Shown here: positions 1 to 8,717 of the stretch, one piece after another
Layout: each line of letters opens with the position of its first letter
How positions within the stretch are numbered: position 1 is the first letter of the stretch
Assembly: GCF_000711735.1 (NCBI RefSeq)
Contig: NZ_JONL01000008.1
Coordinates: 181,556 to 245,555, forward strand
DNA: 64,000 bases
Direction of reading: 5' to 3'
Origin: Maridesulfovibrio frigidus DSM 17176
Lineage (GTDB): Bacteria > Desulfobacterota > Desulfovibrionia > Desulfovibrionales > Desulfovibrionaceae
Notes under the pieces: generated by a model
Told to the model about the DNA's origin: nothing
Databases searched by the model: none
What the model saw: only the letters and a program-made list of their open reading frames with translations
Program-made: the position numbers and the translations under genes

Positions 1-2
1 GT

Positions 3-566
3 GCTATTTCAACTTTGCTACGCCGAGAATTAAACTCTGATTTGAACGGTGAGCATCTTGAAATGCTCGATGTTATTTATAAAGAGAGCAAAGACATGAA
101 TATGTTGGTCGGTGACCTGCTTGATATTTCAGCCATTGAGCAGGGTAAACTTAATCTTGTTAAGGCTGAATATAAAATTTCTGAGCTTATTTTACGGAGT
201 TTAAGTCTTCACCGCTTTAGCGCTCGGGATAAAGGGATAGAGCTTGAAACAAGGCTCGATATCGACAACGCTCCGTCCATAAAAGTTGATGCCCAGCGTT
301 TTTTACAGGTGGTAAATAATTTAGTAGCCAATGCGCTCGAGTATTCACCTTCTGGATCGACAGTTGTGATTAAGTTAATATCAAGCAGCGATGGTCTTGT
401 TGTTTCTGTAAAGGATCAAGGTCCCGGACTTCCTGAAGGAACACATAAGACCGGGCTTGGTCTTACTATTTCTAAGAAAATTGTTGAGGCTCACGGTGGT
501 GATATCTGGTTGGAGAATAATAAGTGCGAGGGGCTTACTTCTTCTTTTTCGGTGCCAGTTGTATAA
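3..566 (+). CDS. Sensor histidine kinase, C-terminal part (cut by left edge)
   Basis: The frame is open from base 3 to a TAA at 564-566, so the N-terminus lies outside the window. The first 50 or so residues match the region just after the H box of a HisKA dimerisation domain, ending in the LVGDLLDIS helix; the phospho-accepting histidine itself is not visible. A HATPase_c domain follows, with an N box (VNNLVANAL, about base 310), a G1 box (DQGPGLP) and a G2 box (GLGLTISKK). No receiver domain follows. Such proteins autophosphorylate and pass the phosphate to a response regulator, but no regulator is encoded nearby. The next gene starts 55 bases downstream on the same strand, which suggests an operon. 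The sensory input cannot be judged. Confidence 0.93.
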   Translation, partial: AISTLLRRELNSDLNGEHLEMLDVIYKESKDMNMLVGDLLDISAIEQGKLNLVKAEYKISELILRSLSLHRFSARDKGIELETRLDIDNAPSIKVDAQRFLQVVNNLVANALEYSPSGSTVVIKLISSSDGLVVSVKDQGPGLPEGTHKTGLGLTISKKIVEAHGGDIWLENNKCEGLTSSFSVPVV

Positions 567-621
567 AATTGATGTACAACTAATCCTTGGGGTAAAATCA
601 GTCTGTGCAGGAGTTCAAGGT

Positions 622-1164
622 ATGGTGGGAATCCTAAAATTTGTTTGCGAAAACGGAGCTGTTGCTCTTGGATACTGGTTCATTACTTATTTGAACTGGT
701 TACTTTTCAGCAGCGTTGGAATTATGCCTATGCCAATATGGCCTGCTGCAGCACTTGCTTTGATTGTAGCATTGTATCGTGGATGGTCGGTGGCTGTGGG
801 TATTGCTGTCGGAGTTGTGTTGGCAGATTATTTCACGTTGGGAGTAGCTTTGAAGCTTGCCGCGAGCATTTCAGTTGCAAACACTCTCGGGCCTGTTTTA
901 GGGGCTATTCTTATTAAGAAAAGGATTTCACGGGAGCTGAAGATAAAGAGCTTACGTGATTTTATTATAGTGTTTTTGATCGGCCTTATATTTGTTCCTT
1001 TTGTTGCTTCTCTAGGTGGAATCGGGAGTCTGCTCTTTTTTGGAGAACTATCTTCAGGTATGGCTCTTTCTTTCATGGTTAGATGGGGTATGGCCCATTC
1101 GCTGGGGACATTACTATTTGCACTCCCTTACTTGATCTGGGCCGAGAGCCGGAGGCTGGTATGA
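622..1164 (+). CDS. MASE1-like integral membrane sensor protein
   Basis: A 180-residue, strongly hydrophobic protein with about five membrane spans. The WPAAALALIVALYRGW segment, the NTLGPVLGAILI segment and the ending LGTLLFALPYLIW match the core of MASE1, a sensory membrane domain that normally forms the N-terminus of kinases and diguanylate cyclases. Here it is a separate polypeptide with no output domain. I chose ATG 622 because it has an AGGAG-type site at 608-613; the frame is open further upstream, but that part overlaps the preceding kinase gene and is not membrane-like. The stop overlaps the start of the next kinase gene as ATGA, so the two proteins are probably made together and may act as one sensor. 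The ligand is unknown. Confidence 0.8.
   Translation: MVGILKFVCENGAVALGYWFITYLNWLLFSSVGIMPMPIWPAAALALIVALYRGWSVAVGIAVGVVLADYFTLGVALKLAASISVANTLGPVLGAILIKKRISRELKIKSLRDFIIVFLIGLIFVPFVASLGGIGSLLFFGELSSGMALSFMVRWGMAHSLGTLLFALPYLIWAESRRLV
1151..1155 (+). promoter_or_regulatory. Ribosome binding site that fixes the PAS kinase start
   Basis: GGAGG lies inside the last codons of the MASE1-like gene, five bases before ATG 1161. It supports 1161 as the kinase start rather than the earlier in-frame ATG at 1083, and it supports coupled translation of the pair. Confidence 0.75.
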
Positions 1165-3011
1165 CCACGAGATCGGAATTTTCTGGGAAGGATATGTTGG
1201 CAGTTTTTGCCTTCATTGCAGCCTGCCTTTGGATGAGTGATGCTATTGTTGAGTTTCTCTGGTTTAACTCTCATGGAAAAACATTTTTTTCATTTTTTTT
1301 GCCAATAGATGAGCCTCATGAACTCTTTATAAGAGTTATGTTTACCTGTGTTTTGGTGCTCAGTGGAAGTTTTGGTTCCCTGATGTATGCTAAGCTTGAA
1401 CGATCAGAAGAACATGCGCGGCAAAGTGAGAAAAATCTCAGCACTACATTTGATTCTATCGGAGAGGCCGTAATTTCAACAGATTCGGACGGGTATGTTG
1501 TTCGTATGAACCCTGTTGCAGAAAGGATGACGGGGTGGCCTTTTGCCGATGCTGAGGGGCTTTGCTTTGCGGATGTTGTAAAGGTTGTTGACTCTAAGAC
1601 AAGAGCTGTCTGCACAAGCCCTATTGAAGGGGTTATTCTTCGGAAGGAAAGTCAGAGTTTTCCGAGAAATGCTGTGCTTGTTTCAAGAAATGGGCAGGAG
1701 TATGAAATAGCTGATTCAGCTTCTCCTATTATAGATGATGATGGAGAGGTTGCGGGCGTTGTTCTTGTATTTAGAGATTTAACAGAGCGCAATAGCCAGG
1801 AGTCCGAGCTAAGTAAACTCCGCAATTATCTTTCTAGTATAGTAGATTCAATGCCATCTGTGCTTGTAGGTGTTGACGGAGATGGCAATGTTACTTTGTG
1901 GAATAAAATGGCCGCAAAGGTTACAGGTCTTTCGGCTGAAGTTGTACAAGGAAAGATGCTGATTCAGGTTTTTCCTCAGATGGAAGATGATATGCAAGGA
2001 ATCCTTGAAAGCATCAAATCAAAGACAACTAGACGTGAACAGAGAAAGATGCGCCATTCGGTTACTGGGGTTTGCTATGAGGATGTAACAATATATCCTT
2101 TAATTGCGAATGGAGTAGAGGGAGCTGTAATTCTGATTGATGATGTGACTGAACTTATCAAAATGGAACAGGCAATGATCCAGAATGAAAAGATGATGTC
2201 TATCGGAGGTTTGGCTGCCGGGATGGCTCACGAGATTAACAACCCTCTTGCTGCAATTCTCGGGCATGCTCAAAATATCAATAACCGTGTTTTCGGTGAA
2301 CTCGAGAAAAATAAGACCGTTGCTTCGGAATGTGAAGTTTCACTTAATAAGGTGCGAGAGTATTTAGAGAAAAGAGATGTGCCGAGGATGCTCGATGGAA
2401 TTTATTCTTCAAGCAACCGTGCGGCCAAAATAATTGGTAATATGGCCCGGTTTAGTCACAAAGAGGACGATAATTTTGGAAAGCATAATCTAGCTTCAAT
2501 GCTCGATGAAACTTTGGAACTTGCCACAAACGACTATGACTTTAAAAGGCATTACGATTTTCGCAAGATAGAAATCGTGCGAGAATATGATGCAGAAGTC
2601 CCTGAAGTATATTGTGAAAGCAGCGACATTCAGCAGGTTTTCTTTAATTTGCTTAAGAACGGTGCTCAATACATGGTGATGAAAGATTATCGCGGTGCTC
2701 ACCCAAAATTCGTTCTTCGTGTACGAAGGGAAGAGAACATGGCTGTAGTTGAGGTTGAAGATAATGGTCCAGGTATGGATGAAGATGTACTTAAAAGAAT
2801 TTTTGAACCATTTTATTCTACCAAAAAATTGGGACAGGGAAGCGGGTTGGGGCTTTCGGTTTCATATTTTGTCATAGCTGACCAGCACAAGGGGATCATG
2901 GAAGCTCATTCAAAGCCCGGGAGCTGGGCGCGGTTTATAGTAAAGCTGCCTATCGGCGATTCTCCTCAGTTGCAGGAGGCTGTTTCCGATGAATGCGTAA
3001 AAGTGGCATGA
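1161..3011 (+). CDS. PAS-PAS sensor histidine kinase, NtrB-like, coupled to the MASE1 protein
   Basis: A 616-residue kinase. Two membrane spans near the N-terminus (about residues 14-35 and 60-80) enclose a short loop with the motif DEPHEL. Two PAS domains follow (about 95-210 and 220-340). The HisKA domain has its phospho-accepting residue at His357 in GMAHEINNPL, the H box typical of NtrB-type kinases. The HATPase_c domain shows VFFNLLKNGA, DNGPGMDED, FEPFYSTK and GSGLGLS. The start at ATG 1161 overlaps the TGA of the upstream MASE1-like gene, which suggests a split sensor complex. No response regulator is adjacent, so the output partner must be encoded elsewhere. The signal is unknown. Confidence 0.93.
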   Translation: MTTRSEFSGKDMLAVFAFIAACLWMSDAIVEFLWFNSHGKTFFSFFLPIDEPHELFIRVMFTCVLVLSGSFGSLMYAKLERSEEHARQSEKNLSTTFDSIGEAVISTDSDGYVVRMNPVAERMTGWPFADAEGLCFADVVKVVDSKTRAVCTSPIEGVILRKESQSFPRNAVLVSRNGQEYEIADSASPIIDDDGEVAGVVLVFRDLTERNSQESELSKLRNYLSSIVDSMPSVLVGVDGDGNVTLWNKMAAKVTGLSAEVVQGKMLIQVFPQMEDDMQGILESIKSKTTRREQRKMRHSVTGVCYEDVTIYPLIANGVEGAVILIDDVTELIKMEQAMIQNEKMMSIGGLAAGMAHEINNPLAAILGHAQNINNRVFGELEKNKTVASECEVSLNKVREYLEKRDVPRMLDGIYSSSNRAAKIIGNMARFSHKEDDNFGKHNLASMLDETLELATNDYDFKRHYDFRKIEIVREYDAEVPEVYCESSDIQQVFFNLLKNGAQYMVMKDYRGAHPKFVLRVRREENMAVVEVEDNGPGMDEDVLKRIFEPFYSTKKLGQGSGLGLSVSYFVIADQHKGIMEAHSKPGSWARFIVKLPIGDSPQLQEAVSDECVKVA

Positions 3012-3121
3012 TGGCTATAAATGACGGACGATTTGAACTCTTTGGATTTACAGAGTAGCATGTTCATGGTTATTAGTGCAGCTTGTTACGTGCTCCTTTA
3101 TTGAATTCATGGAGATAGGTT

Positions 3122-3874
3122 GTGGCTAAGAAAGAAGAAGAAATTATATATATAATGGGGAAGCCTCCTGTTACCCCTCCCCCTGAAGAGGGACTTCCTC
3201 CGTGGATGGCGACATTTGCGGATATGGTTACTCTTTTACTTTGTTTCTTTGTTCTTCTCTTATCGTTTGCAAATCAGGATATTGCTAACTTTGAAAAGTT
3301 GAAAGGGTCGATGACAGAAGCTTTTGGTGTCCAGACCATGGACAAAAGTGGACGCAAGGTCGCTTATTCAGAAAGCCCTTTTTCAGCCAGTTCTTTAAAA
3401 AAGTCCGCAAAGAAAGATATGGCGGCCTTAGAATTGGATATCAGAGCGTTCATTAATGCTGGTAAAGTTTCCAAGCTTATGTCTGTTAATTCTGATCAGC
3501 AAGGGGTGCTTGTGCGCGTGCCTTCCCGTGCGATATTTAAGCCAGGAACTGCACTTCTTGATCCTCGAATTCACAAAGTGCTTAATAAAATATCGAACTT
3601 AATGAAGACTAAAAATTTTAATCTTGTTGTCAGAGGGCATACCGATGACCGGGCAACAAAGAATAATGTCTATGCATCTAATTGGGAACTTTCTGCGGCC
3701 CGGGCAGCATCCTGTCTACGATATATTTTGGAAAAATCCGGCGTTTCTCCAACCAGAGTTAAAGCTGTAGGATATGCGGGCACGAAACCTTTGGTTCCTA
3801 ATACATCGAATCGAAACAGAGCTCTTAATCGCAGGGTTGAATACTATTACCAGCCTCCGTCAGATGAATGGTAG
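3122..3874 (+). CDS. MotB/OmpA-type stator protein, orphan copy
   Basis: A 250-residue protein with a GTG start preceded by GGAGATAGG. It has a proline-rich N-terminus, then one membrane span beginning PPWMATFADMVTLLLCFF, where Asp34 corresponds to the proton-conducting aspartate of MotB. A periplasmic OmpA-like peptidoglycan-binding domain follows, with RGHTDD and a C-terminal NRRVEYYY segment. MotB normally forms an ion channel with MotA that drives the flagellar motor. No motA lies beside this copy, whereas a second motB at 53620-54366 does sit next to motA. This one could share that MotA, use one encoded elsewhere, or anchor something else to the wall. A strong terminator follows. Confidence 0.9.
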   Translation: MAKKEEEIIYIMGKPPVTPPPEEGLPPWMATFADMVTLLLCFFVLLLSFANQDIANFEKLKGSMTEAFGVQTMDKSGRKVAYSESPFSASSLKKSAKKDMAALELDIRAFINAGKVSKLMSVNSDQQGVLVRVPSRAIFKPGTALLDPRIHKVLNKISNLMKTKNFNLVVRGHTDDRATKNNVYASNWELSAARAASCLRYILEKSGVSPTRVKAVGYAGTKPLVPNTSNRNRALNRRVEYYYQPPSDEW

Positions 3875-3911
3875 TTTGGTCACTTTAAGTCTGTGAGAAA
3901 ATTTCATAATA

Positions 3912-3956
3912 AAGCCCGGAATTGTCCTGTTTAAGCAGGTGCAATTCCGGGCTTTT
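3912..3956. terminator. Bidirectional rho-independent terminator
   Basis: A 13-base stem starting AAGCCCGG pairs with CCGGGCTT across a 17-base loop that contains a second small stem. T runs lie on one side and A runs on the other, so it can end both the orphan motB (+) and the MucR-like gene (-). Confidence 0.88.
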
Positions 3957-3979
3957 ACAATTGCAGCTCTTTGTAAGTT

Positions 3980-4381
3980 CTAATCTTCCTGCTTTTTACG
4001 CTTTTCCCATAACTTCATTTCTTTCATTTTCTTGCGGCGTTCGCGCTGAAGAGATTTACATACCAGCGGTGTTTTTTTTGCGTAGCCCCACTTTTCCCGA
4101 TATTCTTCAGGGGTTATATCGAACTTAGCGAGATGCCGTTTGGTAATAACTTTAAAAGGTTTTCCTGATTCAAGGCAAATAATGGTTTTTTCTCTGATAG
4201 CTTTTTTAGGGTCGACCGGTGCAATCTGCTTTACAGGGGAATCTTCCAGCAATCCTTCACTTATTGTTTTTATTCCGGCTGAAAGAGTTCGAACCATAGA
4301 GGTTATCTCGTCTTCTGTCATAGTCCGCACACTTGCTTGAGCTTTAACAATTTCTAGAGCTGCCTTTAAATTGTCTTCCAT
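3980..4381 (-). CDS. MucR/Ros-family transcriptional regulator with lost zinc ligands
   Basis: A 133-residue protein. Its middle matches the Ros/MucR DNA-binding domain: ICLESGKPFK, then KRHLAKFDITPEEYREKWG. In classical Ros the finger is CxxC...HxxxH. Here Cys69 and His83 remain, but the second cysteine is Ser72 and no histidine follows at the expected spacing after His83. A very basic tail, rich in Lys and Arg, follows and could bind DNA non-specifically. Some MucR/Ros relatives are known to fold without zinc, so the protein may still be functional. It faces the orphan motB across a shared terminator. MucR proteins elsewhere control surface polysaccharide and motility genes; its targets here are unknown. 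Confidence 0.85.
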   Translation of the reverse strand: MEDNLKAALEIVKAQASVRTMTEDEITSMVRTLSAGIKTISEGLLEDSPVKQIAPVDPKKAIREKTIICLESGKPFKVITKRHLAKFDITPEEYREKWGYAKKTPLVCKSLQRERRKKMKEMKLWEKRKKQED

Positions 4382-4659
4382 TTTACCTCCCCACTGTTTG
4401 TTTTGCTTCTGCTCTGTGTAACAATTCAGATTTGAGTTGCTTCATTAAAAGTATGATGTTGAAGACTTATTAGTTTTTTATAGACTACATTTGTAACATC
4501 ACATGGATATAAAGGTGAAGTGGAATGTTAAAAAAGTGCAGAATCAAATGAGGTTTGTTTGGAAAATTAATTCGGCTTATGATATGCAAGTTTATAGTGT
4601 GATTTTAAGTAAAATAAGTTGCTTGGGATAGAATACATTGAAACTGGCGAGGTTGCATC

Positions 4660-7143
4660 ATGCCTACAAAAGACTTTGATAAAGTTTTAAAGAATATGGG
4701 AGAGCTTAATCCCGAATCATTGGTTGAAAGTATTTGCCAACATCATCTTTCAGATCTTGGCAGAGATTATGGAAGGACAGATAAACATTCACTTTATCAA
4801 TCTTTAGCTTATTCCTTGCGTGATAGGCTGGTAGGTAACTGGATACGAACGCAGAGATCTTACTATAACAGCAGTGCAAAAAGTGTTTACTATCTTTCAC
4901 TCGAATTTCTGGTTGGTAAATCGCTTACAAGCAACGCCATAAACCTTGGTGTTGAGAAAGAGACCGCAGAGGCCCTCGATACGTTTGGTGTCACATTAGA
5001 AGAGGTAGAAAGTGCCGAAGCTGATGCCGGGCTAGGCAATGGCGGCTTAGGCAGGTTAGCTTCATGTTTCCTCGATTCAATGGCTACGCTTGGGATTTCC
5101 GGATATGGTTACGGGATACGTTATGAATACGGTATTTTTAAGCAGGCTATTGAAAATGGAGAACAGGTTGAGCTGCCGGATGATTGGCTCCATGTCGGGA
5201 ATCCATGGGAATTCCGCAGAAGGGGGTTTGTATTTACCATCGGGCTTTACGGTAAAGAAGAACAGTACACCCATGACGATGGATCTATAAGGCACCGCTG
5301 GGCTGATAGTGCGAAAGTAATGGCTATGCCCGTGGATATGCTGATTCCCGGCTATAAAAATGGAAATGTCATTAATATGAGGCTCTGGGAGGCTCAGCCT
5401 GCAAGGCGGTTCAACCTCGATTTATTTAATAGTGGCGATTATATCCGCTCAATGGAAGATGCTGTTAAAACCGAAACCATCTCCAAAGTACTTTATCCCA
5501 GTGATAGGCTCAGTGAAGGGCGCGAGCTTAGACTTGTGCAGCAGTATTTTTTCGTATCTGCGACAATTCAGGATATGCTTCGTAGATTTAAAAAATTAAA
5601 ACTCGATTTTTCAGAACTGCCGAACAGGGCTGTGGTTCATCTGAATGAAACGCATCCTGCAATCGCAATTCCAGAGCTGATGAGAATACTGATTGATGAG
5701 CATATGCTCAATTGGGATCATGCATGGAGAATTTGCCGACGGACTTTAGCTTATACGAATCATACCGTAATGCCTGAAGCTCTCGAAAAATGGTCGCTTG
5801 AAATGATGCGTAAGGTTCTTCCGCGTCATGTATCAATCATTTTTGAAATTAATAGGCGCTTTCTGGATGATGTTGAAAGCCGTTTCCCCGGTGATGGTGA
5901 CAGGTTGGCGCGTATGTCTATTATTGAGGAAGGAGAATATCCTCAGGTCCGTATGGCGTGGCTCGCAGTTGTAGGAAGTTTCACTGTTAATGGTGTGTCC
6001 ACATTGCACGGTGAGCTTATCAAGAAGAATATTTTTTACGATTTCGTAGAGATGTTCCCGAATAGATTCACTTCAGTGACGAACGGAATTACTCCGCGCA
6101 GATGGCTCAAGCAATGCAACATTCCTCTTTCTGAGTTGATCACAGATAAAATTGGTCCGGATTGGGTTACAGATTTGTCTCAGCTTCGCAAACTTGAATC
6201 GCTGGCGGAAGACAGTTCGTTTCAGGATAAATGGTATGATTGTCGCTTGCAGGCGAAGAAAAGGTTGGTTGAGTATGCTCGTAAAGAGTACGGGCTGTAT
6301 CTCCCCGCTGACTGGATGTATGATGTTCAGGTTAAGAGAATTCATGAGTATAAGAGACAAGTGCTTAATGTATTGCACGCAATTACTTTGTATTGCCGAC
6401 TCAAGAAAGACCCTTCAAGTGTTGCTGTTCCGCGTCTTAAGATTTTTGCAGGTAAGGCCGCGCCCGGATACTTTCTTGCAAAAAGAATTATTCGTTTAAT
6501 TAATTCGGTCGGGGCTGTGATTAATTCGGATAGCTCCGTTAACCATAAACTTCGTATTGCATTTTTGCCGAACTATCGTGTTTCACAAGCTGAATTTATT
6601 ATTCCTGCTACTGATGTTTCAGAACAGATATCACTGGCAGGAACTGAAGCATCTGGAACCGGTAATATGAAATTTGCGCTTAATGGTGCTTTGACCATCG
6701 GAACTTTGGACGGTGCGAATATTGAGATTATGGAAGAAGTAGGTCGGGAGAATATCTTTATATTTGGTATGGATGCCGATGAAGTTGAAAGAAGTAAACG
6801 CGACGGCTATTCTCCGGGTGATGTTGTAGCTGGAGATCAAGAGCTGGCAGAGGTCCTGCATTTGCTTGGTGATGGCACTTTCTCAGAGGGTGATCGCGGG
6901 CTTTTCGCTCCTATTCTGGATTCTCTGTTTGAAGGTGGCGATCAATATATGACTTTGGCTGACTATAGGGCGTATATTGATGAACAGGACGCGCTTGAAA
7001 AAGTTTGGCTTGACCGTAAAGAATGGATTAAAAAGTCTATTTTAAACACTGCCGGATCAGGCCATTTTTCAAGTGATAGAGCTATCATGGATTATGCCAC
7101 AAGTATTTGGGGAGTTCATCCTATGAAGGGTGAAGATGAATAG
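4660..7143 (+). CDS. glgP: Glycogen/alpha-glucan phosphorylase
   Basis: An 827-residue protein of normal length for the GT35 family. It releases glucose 1-phosphate from the non-reducing ends of stored glucan by phosphorolysis in the cytoplasm, using pyridoxal phosphate. The cofactor lysine is Lys671 in the signature EASGTGNMKFALNG. Other family blocks are present: AEADAGLGNGGLGRLA, VHLNETHPAIAIPELMR and VQVKRIHEYKRQ. The ATG has a weak GAGG-type site upstream. No other glycogen gene is adjacent, and the gene faces the next one tail to tail with a gap of only 27 bases. The assignment is secure; the preferred chain length of the glucan cannot be told. Confidence 0.97.
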   Translation: MPTKDFDKVLKNMGELNPESLVESICQHHLSDLGRDYGRTDKHSLYQSLAYSLRDRLVGNWIRTQRSYYNSSAKSVYYLSLEFLVGKSLTSNAINLGVEKETAEALDTFGVTLEEVESAEADAGLGNGGLGRLASCFLDSMATLGISGYGYGIRYEYGIFKQAIENGEQVELPDDWLHVGNPWEFRRRGFVFTIGLYGKEEQYTHDDGSIRHRWADSAKVMAMPVDMLIPGYKNGNVINMRLWEAQPARRFNLDLFNSGDYIRSMEDAVKTETISKVLYPSDRLSEGRELRLVQQYFFVSATIQDMLRRFKKLKLDFSELPNRAVVHLNETHPAIAIPELMRILIDEHMLNWDHAWRICRRTLAYTNHTVMPEALEKWSLEMMRKVLPRHVSIIFEINRRFLDDVESRFPGDGDRLARMSIIEEGEYPQVRMAWLAVVGSFTVNGVSTLHGELIKKNIFYDFVEMFPNRFTSVTNGITPRRWLKQCNIPLSELITDKIGPDWVTDLSQLRKLESLAEDSSFQDKWYDCRLQAKKRLVEYARKEYGLYLPADWMYDVQVKRIHEYKRQVLNVLHAITLYCRLKKDPSSVAVPRLKIFAGKAAPGYFLAKRIIRLINSVGAVINSDSSVNHKLRIAFLPNYRVSQAEFIIPATDVSEQISLAGTEASGTGNMKFALNGALTIGTLDGANIEIMEEVGRENIFIFGMDADEVERSKRDGYSPGDVVAGDQELAEVLHLLGDGTFSEGDRGLFAPILDSLFEGGDQYMTLADYRAYIDEQDALEKVWLDRKEWIKKSILNTAGSGHFSSDRAIMDYATSIWGVHPMKGEDE

Positions 7144-7170
7144 CTATTTTATAAAATTTACCAAACCTAA

Positions 7171-8589
7171 TTAAGGTATGCTCGCATTAACGGCCGCTTT
7201 GTATAGAGCTGGGCGAATGTAGCCTGCGCTCATACGGTATGAAGGCCAGTTTGTGTCATTTATAGCGTTATGCTCGCTGTCTGAGTAATAGTTGGCTATG
7301 TAATCGTCTTTTGCCGATGAGCTGACTCCAAAGCTTGTAAATAGATCTGTCATACCTTTTGAGGTTGGTGCGCCTACTACATATTGATCTTGGAAGCTAT
7401 ATGCTATTTTAAAATCAGCATTTTGATCCGTAAGATCAAGCGTGTAGGCCTTATAGTCTATAAGTTCCCAATTTGTAGCATTTAGCGTGAACAGTTTATA
7501 TCCGGGATTATTGTAGAATATAGGACTTATGGATTGGCAGGTCAGTATTGGGTCCCCATTGCGGGTACGTGCTGCATCAAATATAAGCCTGAACTCATCA
7601 AGGTGTGTGTGGCCGCTGAAGGCGACTTCGAGCACATCTTCATAGGTGTCAGCTATACTCATGAAGCGGGTTTGGTAATCCGCGTGCCACATTGGGGCTA
7701 CGTCAGATATTGCTCCGCTTGATTTCATATACTGCTTTACTGTGCCGTAAACATCCGTTCCTGGGGGAATATGAGTTACGATGAAGGCTCTTTTCCCAGC
7801 TTGTCTAGCCGCAAGGAGCTGTGACTCTAGCCAGTCGAGCTGTGTATAGGCTGCATCTCCGAGTACTGGGGTGGGACGATTCTTAGAAAAAAGTATGGAA
7901 GTGAGGTTGATGAATATAATGTCGTCTCTTCCAAAAGTAGCTGTGTAATATCCTCCCGCTTTGTAGGTGGTAGAATATGCACTGGAATCAGCCTGAGATT
8001 TGAGGAAATCAGTGTAGAACATGTCAGCTGTTTCCGAGAGAAATTCCCCTCCCGCATCGAGTAGGTAATTTCCCTGATATGAGTCGTTATTGCCAAGGGT
8101 AAACAGTACTGGGGTGTTTGGATAATGTTCTTGCACTTGCAGAATGAAAAATTTTAATGTCTTGAGAATAAATCCATTGCGGTCGCTGGAAGTAACCCCT
8201 GCTCCGAATAACTCATTAAAGGTTGAGGCGAAGTGGTGTCGCAGAATATCCCCTGGTAAGATGATCAGCGAAGGATTCTTTTGCATAGATGCCGCTGAGT
8301 TCAGAGCTTTTGATAATAGCGGATAGTTGGTTTCTGATCCATATCCCGGCAGGTCTGTGGCTGTGGATTTCGCAAATATCGCATTCCAATCTGCTGCATT
8401 AGCATTTACTAGATCATTAAAAATTGTGGGATCATCAAAGGGATCGAAATGTACATCGCTGATGACAAGCACATGATTATACGGGGTGGCAGCTCCGCAC
8501 CCGCTGTCTGCGCCCAGCAGAAGAGGAGTAAGCAGTAAAAGTATTACAACAGTACATAGTAGTCGGATATGGTAGGGAGTTTTATTCAC
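7171..8589 (-). CDS. Exported calcineurin-like metallophosphoesterase
   Basis: A 472-residue protein. It starts with a signal peptide (about residues 1-32) whose cysteine follows ADSG, which does not fit a lipobox well. The metallophosphoesterase motifs are in order: SDVHFDPFDD, PGDILRHH, LGNNDSY, THIPPG and SGHTHLDEF. These supply the two-metal site. The GNxD block has Asn where many members have His. The arrangement resembles the acid sphingomyelinase-like branch, which cleaves phosphodiesters or phosphomonoesters outside the cytoplasm. The substrate cannot be inferred; nucleotide or phospholipid headgroups are possible. It is divergent from the AMIN gene at 8718 and convergent with glgP. 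Confidence 0.88.
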   Translation of the reverse strand: MNKTPYHIRLLCTVVILLLLTPLLLGADSGCGAATPYNHVLVISDVHFDPFDDPTIFNDLVNANAADWNAIFAKSTATDLPGYGSETNYPLLSKALNSAASMQKNPSLIILPGDILRHHFASTFNELFGAGVTSSDRNGFILKTLKFFILQVQEHYPNTPVLFTLGNNDSYQGNYLLDAGGEFLSETADMFYTDFLKSQADSSAYSTTYKAGGYYTATFGRDDIIFINLTSILFSKNRPTPVLGDAAYTQLDWLESQLLAARQAGKRAFIVTHIPPGTDVYGTVKQYMKSSGAISDVAPMWHADYQTRFMSIADTYEDVLEVAFSGHTHLDEFRLIFDAARTRNGDPILTCQSISPIFYNNPGYKLFTLNATNWELIDYKAYTLDLTDQNADFKIAYSFQDQYVVGAPTSKGMTDLFTSFGVSSSAKDDYIANYYSDSEHNAINDTNWPSYRMSAGYIRPALYKAAVNASIP

Positions 8590-8717
8590 ACCGTGATTGA
8601 ACCCTGAATCCCTGTGCTAGTCAAGATTGCATGGTGTTTAGCTTTGCTTTCAGTGCAAAAATTTCATACATTGCATTTCGGTAATTAAATTAAGCATTGA
8701 AACTTAAAAGGATAATG

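Noticed and set aside
457..621. Upstream extension of the MASE1 frame
   Set aside because: It overlaps the previous kinase in another frame and has no membrane-like sequence; ATG 622 has the good site.
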